Source of the DNA: Chloroflexi bacterium RBG_16_60_22
GTDB taxonomy: Bacteria; Chloroflexota; Dehalococcoidia; Dehalococcoidales; RBG-16-60-22
DNA length: 8,966 nucleotides
Direction: 5' to 3'
Assembly: GCA_001796935.1 (NCBI GenBank)
Contig: MGNX01000013.1
Location: forward strand, 33,571-42,536
In this document: positions 6,430-8,966 of the stretch, piece after piece
Numbering within the stretch: position 1 is the first letter of the stretch
Layout: each line of letters begins with the position of its first letter
The notes under the pieces: generated by a model
Seen by the model: only the letters and a program-made list of their open reading frames with translations
Databases searched by the model: none
Told to the model about the DNA's origin: nothing
Position numbers and translations under genes: made by a program

Positions 6430-6594
6430 CATATTTACCCGTTGCTCCCGGCCTTTAATTTATGAGACCCAGGCCGGCGGTTCTTTTTGACCCGCCGGTT
6501 AGCTAGCCGAAGATATTAGCCAAAAGGTGCACGAGTATTGCGGCGTTGTTTTGCCGCGCCGCCGTCGAGATAAATATTTCAACAGAGGCCTGAT
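6430..6594 (+). promoter_or_regulatory. Structured 5' leader of the TRAP operon, function unknown
   Basis: This untranslated leader has two strong GC hairpins. CCGGCGG (6474-6480) pairs with CCGCCGG (6492-6498) around a U-rich loop. GCGGCG (6540-6545) pairs with CGCCGC (6557-6562), or alternatively GCGGC (6540-6544) pairs with GCCGC (6553-6557). GGCGG (6476-6480) could instead pair with CCGCC (6559-6563), so the two hairpins may compete. No T-run suited to a terminator is present, so control at translation or RNA stability is more likely than attenuation. It does not match a riboswitch class I know. The ribosome site AGAGG (6584-6588) is left unpaired by the hairpins as drawn. Confidence 0.45.
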
Positions 6595-7206
6595 ATGCCA
6601 GAAGAAAAAGAACCAACAGAACCTGATATTATAATATCGGCGGAATCAGGTTCGATTGAGGCCACCAAACTCCACCCCGGACATGCCGTTGAAGAGAAAG
6701 AGCCGCCACACGGCTTTTTCGCCATGGCCCAAAGGGTCATCGATGTCTCCAGCGAGAGCTTCGGCGTGGTGGCGGTCATCGTGCTGATATTCATGATGAT
6801 GATGACCGTCAGCGATGTTGTCCTGCGCTATTTCTTCAACCGGCCCATCATGGCCAGCGCCGAGATGACGGAGTACATGATGGTCATCGTGGGCTTCCTG
6901 GGGATAGCCTGGTGCGCCACCAAGGGGACCCACATCAAGGTCGAGCTGATTGTCGGCAAGTGGTCTCCCAGGGCCCAGGGAATCATGGATATCATCAACG
7001 CCGTGGCCGTCATCGCGGTAAGTGTGCTTATCGCCTCGCAGAGCCTGAACGAAGGCTTCGTCGCCAAGCAGATGGGACGGGCATCGGAGATAACCGATAT
7101 CGTGCACTACCCCTTTTACTGGCTGATTGTTTTCGGCTACGTCTTGATGTTCCTGGTCATGCTGGCCATCCTGGTACGTAGCGTGCGTAAGGTGGTGAAA
7201 CTATGA
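6595..7206 (+). CDS. dctQ: TRAP transporter small membrane subunit (DctQ family)
   Basis: A 203-residue membrane protein of the tripartite ATP-independent periplasmic transporter family, the small partner that forms the membrane complex with DctM. Four membrane helices are visible at about 56-74, 92-108, 130-148 and 172-194. The family signature DVVLRYFFNRP (74-84) is followed by a helix starting with AEMTEYMM and a GTHIKVEL loop, both typical. The N-terminus carries a soluble, acidic, Glu/Pro-rich tail of about 45 residues that most DctQ proteins lack; a later start at Met44 (base 6724) would remove it, but AGAGG six bases before the ATG at 6595 supports the long form. The TGA overlaps the ATG of dctM (ATGA), indicating translational coupling. 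The substrate cannot be predicted from this subunit. Confidence 0.93.
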   Translation: MPEEKEPTEPDIIISAESGSIEATKLHPGHAVEEKEPPHGFFAMAQRVIDVSSESFGVVAVIVLIFMMMMTVSDVVLRYFFNRPIMASAEMTEYMMVIVGFLGIAWCATKGTHIKVELIVGKWSPRAQGIMDIINAVAVIAVSVLIASQSLNEGFVAKQMGRASEITDIVHYPFYWLIVFGYVLMFLVMLAILVRSVRKVVKL

Positions 7207-8498
7207 GCCCGGAGATGATCGGCTTTATCGGCATCGTTGCCCTGGTGGTCCTCATATTCCTGCGCCTCTGGATTGGCGCCGTCATGGTGCTCATCGGCTT
7301 CGTCGGCTACGGAGTGCTGGCCGGCTGGAACAGCGCCTTCGTCGTCGCCGGCACGGAGCCTTACAGCAATATCGCCTTTTACCCCATCACGGTGATACCG
7401 CTCTTCATCCTCATGGGCGCGGTGGTCTCCAACACCGGCGTCAGCGGTGACCTCTTTGACACCGCCAACAAGTGGGTGGGTAAAACGCGGGGCGGGCTGG
7501 CCATGGCCACGGTCATCGCCACGGCGATGTTCTCCGCCATCTGCGGCTCCAGCGCCGCCACCGCCGCCACCATGGGCCGGGTGGCCCTGCCCCAGATGAA
7601 ACGGCACAACTACGATGATAGAATGGCTACCGGCTGCGTGGCCGCCGGCGGCACCATGGGCATCCTGATTCCCCCCAGCATGGGGTTCATCCTCTACGGC
7701 ATCCTCACCGAGACCTCCATCGGCAAGCTGTTCATGGCCGGCATCATCCCCGGCATACTCGAAGCCGTTTTCTACATGATTACCATCTGGATAATGTGCA
7801 AGTGGAAGCCGGCCATGGGGCCGCCCGGAGAAGCCTCAACCCTGAAACAGAAGATTTTCGCCCTGAAGGGCACCTGGGCGATGTTTGTCCTGTTCATCCT
7901 GGTGATGGGCGGCATCTACATGGGCGTCTTCACCCCGACCGAGGCGGGTGCCATCGGCGCCTTCGGGGCCATCCTCATCAGCTTCGTCAGCCGGAGGCTC
8001 ACCTGGCACAACATGCGTGGCTCCGTCGTGGAGACGGCCCAGACCACGGCCATGATTGTCTTCATGATTGTCGGCGCCTTTATACTCATGCGCTTCCTGG
8101 CCATCAGCAAGCTGCCCTTCTTCATCGGCGAGCTGGTCGCCGGACTCCCGGTACCCCCGATGATGATTCTGGTAGCCATCATCATCATGTACATCATCCT
8201 CGGCTGCTTCCTGGACGTTTTTGCCGCCATTATCCTCACCATCCCCATTATCTTCCCGGCCGTCCTGGCGATGGGGTTCGATACGATATGGTTCGGGGTA
8301 ATCATGGTCAGGATAATGGAAATCGGTCTGATTACGCCGCCCTTCGGGATGAACGTCTTCATCATGTCCACGGTCACGGATGTGCCCATCGGGCAGATTT
8401 TCCGCGGCGTCATACCCTTCGTGATAGCCGATTTCGCTCACGTCGCCCTGCTCGTGGCGGTACCGTGGCTGTCGCTCTTCCTGCCCAACTCGATGTAG
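7203..8498 (+). CDS. dctM: TRAP transporter large membrane subunit (DctM family)
   Basis: A 431-residue, strongly hydrophobic protein with about a dozen membrane segments, of normal length for the transport subunit that carries solute inward with sodium or proton flow. Conserved family stretches are intact: CGSSAATAATMG (from Cys114), GGTMGILIPPS (149-159), FTPTEAGAIGA (from Phe243), GCFLDVFAAIILTIP (from Gly334) and MEIGLITPPFGMN (from Met372). AAGGTGGTG (7189-7197) serves as ribosome site inside the end of dctQ, and the reading frames overlap by 4 bases. The substrate-binding DctP lipoprotein that normally completes such a transporter is not found between the operon promoter and the terminator, so it must lie elsewhere or be borrowed. 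The substrate (organic acid, sugar acid, taurine or other) is unknown. Confidence 0.96.
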   Translation: MSPEMIGFIGIVALVVLIFLRLWIGAVMVLIGFVGYGVLAGWNSAFVVAGTEPYSNIAFYPITVIPLFILMGAVVSNTGVSGDLFDTANKWVGKTRGGLAMATVIATAMFSAICGSSAATAATMGRVALPQMKRHNYDDRMATGCVAAGGTMGILIPPSMGFILYGILTETSIGKLFMAGIIPGILEAVFYMITIWIMCKWKPAMGPPGEASTLKQKIFALKGTWAMFVLFILVMGGIYMGVFTPTEAGAIGAFGAILISFVSRRLTWHNMRGSVVETAQTTAMIVFMIVGAFILMRFLAISKLPFFIGELVAGLPVPPMMILVAIIIMYIILGCFLDVFAAIILTIPIIFPAVLAMGFDTIWFGVIMVRIMEIGLITPPFGMNVFIMSTVTDVPIGQIFRGVIPFVIADFAHVALLVAVPWLSLFLPNSM

Positions 8499-8528
8499 CC
8501 ACCCGGAACTTAATAAAGTAACTCACGG

Positions 8529-8565
8529 CGTTAGGCACCCCCCCAAGGGTGCTTAACGTTTATAT
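8529..8565 (+). terminator. Intrinsic terminator of the TRAP operon
   Basis: CGTTAGGCACCC (8529-8540) pairs with GGGTGCTTAACG (8547-8558) as a 12-bp stem with a single G-T wobble and the loop CCCCAA. It is followed by TTTATAT, a short imperfect T-run. It lies 30 bases after the dctM stop and before the next promoter. The A-T-rich base of the stem may let it work in both directions. Confidence 0.82.
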
Positions 8566-8590
8566 AGGGCGATTGTGCTTTCCCGCCGAC

Positions 8591-8619
8591 TTGATTTTTC
8601 TCCGTATTTAAGGTATATT
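8591..8619 (+). promoter_or_regulatory. Sigma70-type promoter of the riboswitch-lipoprotein unit
   Basis: TTGATT (8591-8596) and TATATT (8614-8619) are 17 bp apart. The predicted RNA start is near 8626, just before the first conserved part of the cobalamin aptamer, which fits well with a riboswitch-led transcript. Confidence 0.75.
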
Positions 8620-8625
8620 GGTGGG

Positions 8626-8768
8626 AAACAGAATACGCCAGCAGGGGTGCCCGAGCGCGAGCGAGGGACCAACTGGAAAGCAAGCCGGTGAAAGACCGGC
8701 GCGGCCGCGCCACTGTGATTGCTCCTTCTTGGGAAGAGACAAGAGCCAGAACGCCAGCCCCTGAACCG
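8626..8768 (+). promoter_or_regulatory. Cobalamin (vitamin B12) riboswitch aptamer
   Basis: The conserved core is clear. CAGGGG (8642-8647) pairs with CCCCTG (8758-8763) as the closing stem and is followed by GTGCCC. Then come GGAAAGC and the hairpin GCCGGT-GAAAG-ACCGGC (8684-8700), giving the typical GCCGGTGAAA signature, and next CGGCCGC and the B12 box GCCACTG (8709-8715) in the context GCCACTGTGA. The 3' part GAGCCAGAACGCC (8743-8755) corresponds to the conserved end of the class. In this family, binding of a cobalamin usually turns off uptake or synthesis genes. Here it lies upstream of a lipoprotein gene, with terminator-like hairpins in between, so regulation by transcription termination is likely. 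Exact aptamer ends are approximate. Confidence 0.92.
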
Positions 8769-8803
8769 CCTACAGGGCTCCGCGGGGAGTGGTAGGACTT
8801 TTT
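8769..8803 (+). terminator. Riboswitch expression-platform terminator
   Basis: CCTAC (8769-8773) pairs with GTAGG (8792-8796), and inside it GCTCC (8777-8781) pairs with GGAGT (8786-8790) around GCGG. TTTTT follows at 8799-8803. The hairpin starts right after the aptamer. CAGGG (8773-8777), part of this hairpin, can also pair with CCCTG (8759-8763) of the aptamer closing stem, so the terminator and a small antiterminator exclude each other. Confidence 0.65.
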
Positions 8804-8817
8804 ATTGAGTCTGGAAT

Positions 8818-8852
8818 ACCCCTCGGCCGAGGCGAGGGGTTTCTCGTTTTTT
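8818..8852 (+). terminator. Second intrinsic terminator before the lipoprotein gene
   Basis: ACCCCTCG (8818-8825) and CGAGGGGT (8833-8840) form a perfect 8-bp stem with a 7-base loop, followed by a T-rich tail ending in TTTTTT (8847-8852). CCTCGGCCGAGG (8821-8832) is itself a palindrome, so a second fold is possible. It ends immediately before the Shine-Dalgarno sequence, so full-length RNA needs read-through of this hairpin as well. Confidence 0.75.
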
Positions 8853-8864
8853 AAGGAGGTTGTG

Positions 8865-8966
8865 ATGAAAAACACGGTTAAAAAACTCGTCGCCGTCGGC
8901 CTGGCAGCCGTCCTGGTCCTGCTGGCAGCCTGCACCGCCGTCCCGCCGCCGGCACCGGCACCCGCC
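8865..8966 (+). CDS. Lipoprotein under B12 riboswitch control, N-terminal part (3' end outside window)
   Basis: Only 34 residues are inside the window. They form a textbook bacterial lipoprotein signal: positively charged MKNTVKK, a hydrophobic core of Val, Ala and Leu, then the lipobox Leu20-Ala21-Ala22-Cys23, followed by a Pro/Ala-rich linker. The mature protein would be lipid-anchored at Cys23 on the outer face of the cytoplasmic membrane. The ATG at 8865 has a perfect AAGGAGGT ribosome site (8853-8860). Given the cobalamin riboswitch, the most likely identity is the substrate-binding protein of a corrinoid or metal ABC importer (BtuF-like), but that is inference from context; nothing of the binding domain is visible. 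Confidence 0.85.
   Translation, partial: MKNTVKKLVAVGLAAVLVLLAACTAVPPPAPAPA

Noticed and set aside
7796..8521. 241-codon open frame on the + strand overlapping dctM
   Set aside because: The product is rich in His, Arg and Gly with no domain, and the frame is fully covered by well-conserved DctM sequence in another frame.
8531..8935. 134-codon open frame on the - strand
   Set aside because: It runs antisense through a terminator, the B12 riboswitch and the lipoprotein signal sequence; no protein-like features.

Overview
The window reads as one strand of a moderately GC-rich bacterial chromosome with every convincing gene on the + strand. The mix of genes and repeats would fit a Chloroflexota genome of the Dehalococcoidia type: a MEDS-domain multi-PAS histidine kinase with an OmpR-type regulator, a TRAP transporter, a cobalamin riboswitch before a lipoprotein gene, and dispersed repeats starting TGTCATTC. 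That assignment is inference from general familiarity; there is no rRNA or other marker gene here.

Layout. (1) Bases 2-1030 hold the 3' part of a gene that looks like a fused type IV pilus PilM-PilN protein, cut by the left edge. (2) A good sigma70-type promoter at 1111-1139 starts a two-component operon: a large soluble sensor kinase (1185-4406; MEDS, GAF-like, four PAS, HisKA, HATPase) and an OmpR/PhoB-family response regulator (4459-5157). (3) Bases 5158-5462 hold no convincing gene. They carry palindromic repeats and then a pair of 17-bp direct repeats over a weak candidate promoter. (4) A small unknown protein (5478-5720) precedes a stand-alone receiver-domain regulator (5758-6144). (5) Bases 6145-6594 hold another palindromic repeat, a promoter with perfect consensus boxes (6395-6423) and a leader of about 165 nt with GC-rich hairpins. 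(6) The leader feeds a TRAP transporter pair, DctQ (6595-7206) and DctM (7203-8498), whose coding regions overlap by 4 bases, closed by a 12-bp hairpin terminator. (7) A further promoter drives a cobalamin riboswitch followed by two terminator-like hairpins. Downstream, a perfect Shine-Dalgarno starts a lipoprotein gene cut by the right edge.

How they may work together. The kinase and the OmpR-type regulator almost certainly form a cognate pair sensing a cytoplasmic or small-molecule signal, since the kinase has no membrane segment. The receiver-only protein could be an extra phosphate acceptor for the same kinase or a protein-interaction output. The TRAP genes and the B12-controlled lipoprotein are separate transcription units with their own promoters.

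Most worth checking: an explicit mutually exclusive pairing in the B12 riboswitch; five repeat half-units with compensatory stem changes; the direct repeats ahead of the orphan receiver module; and the structured TRAP leader.
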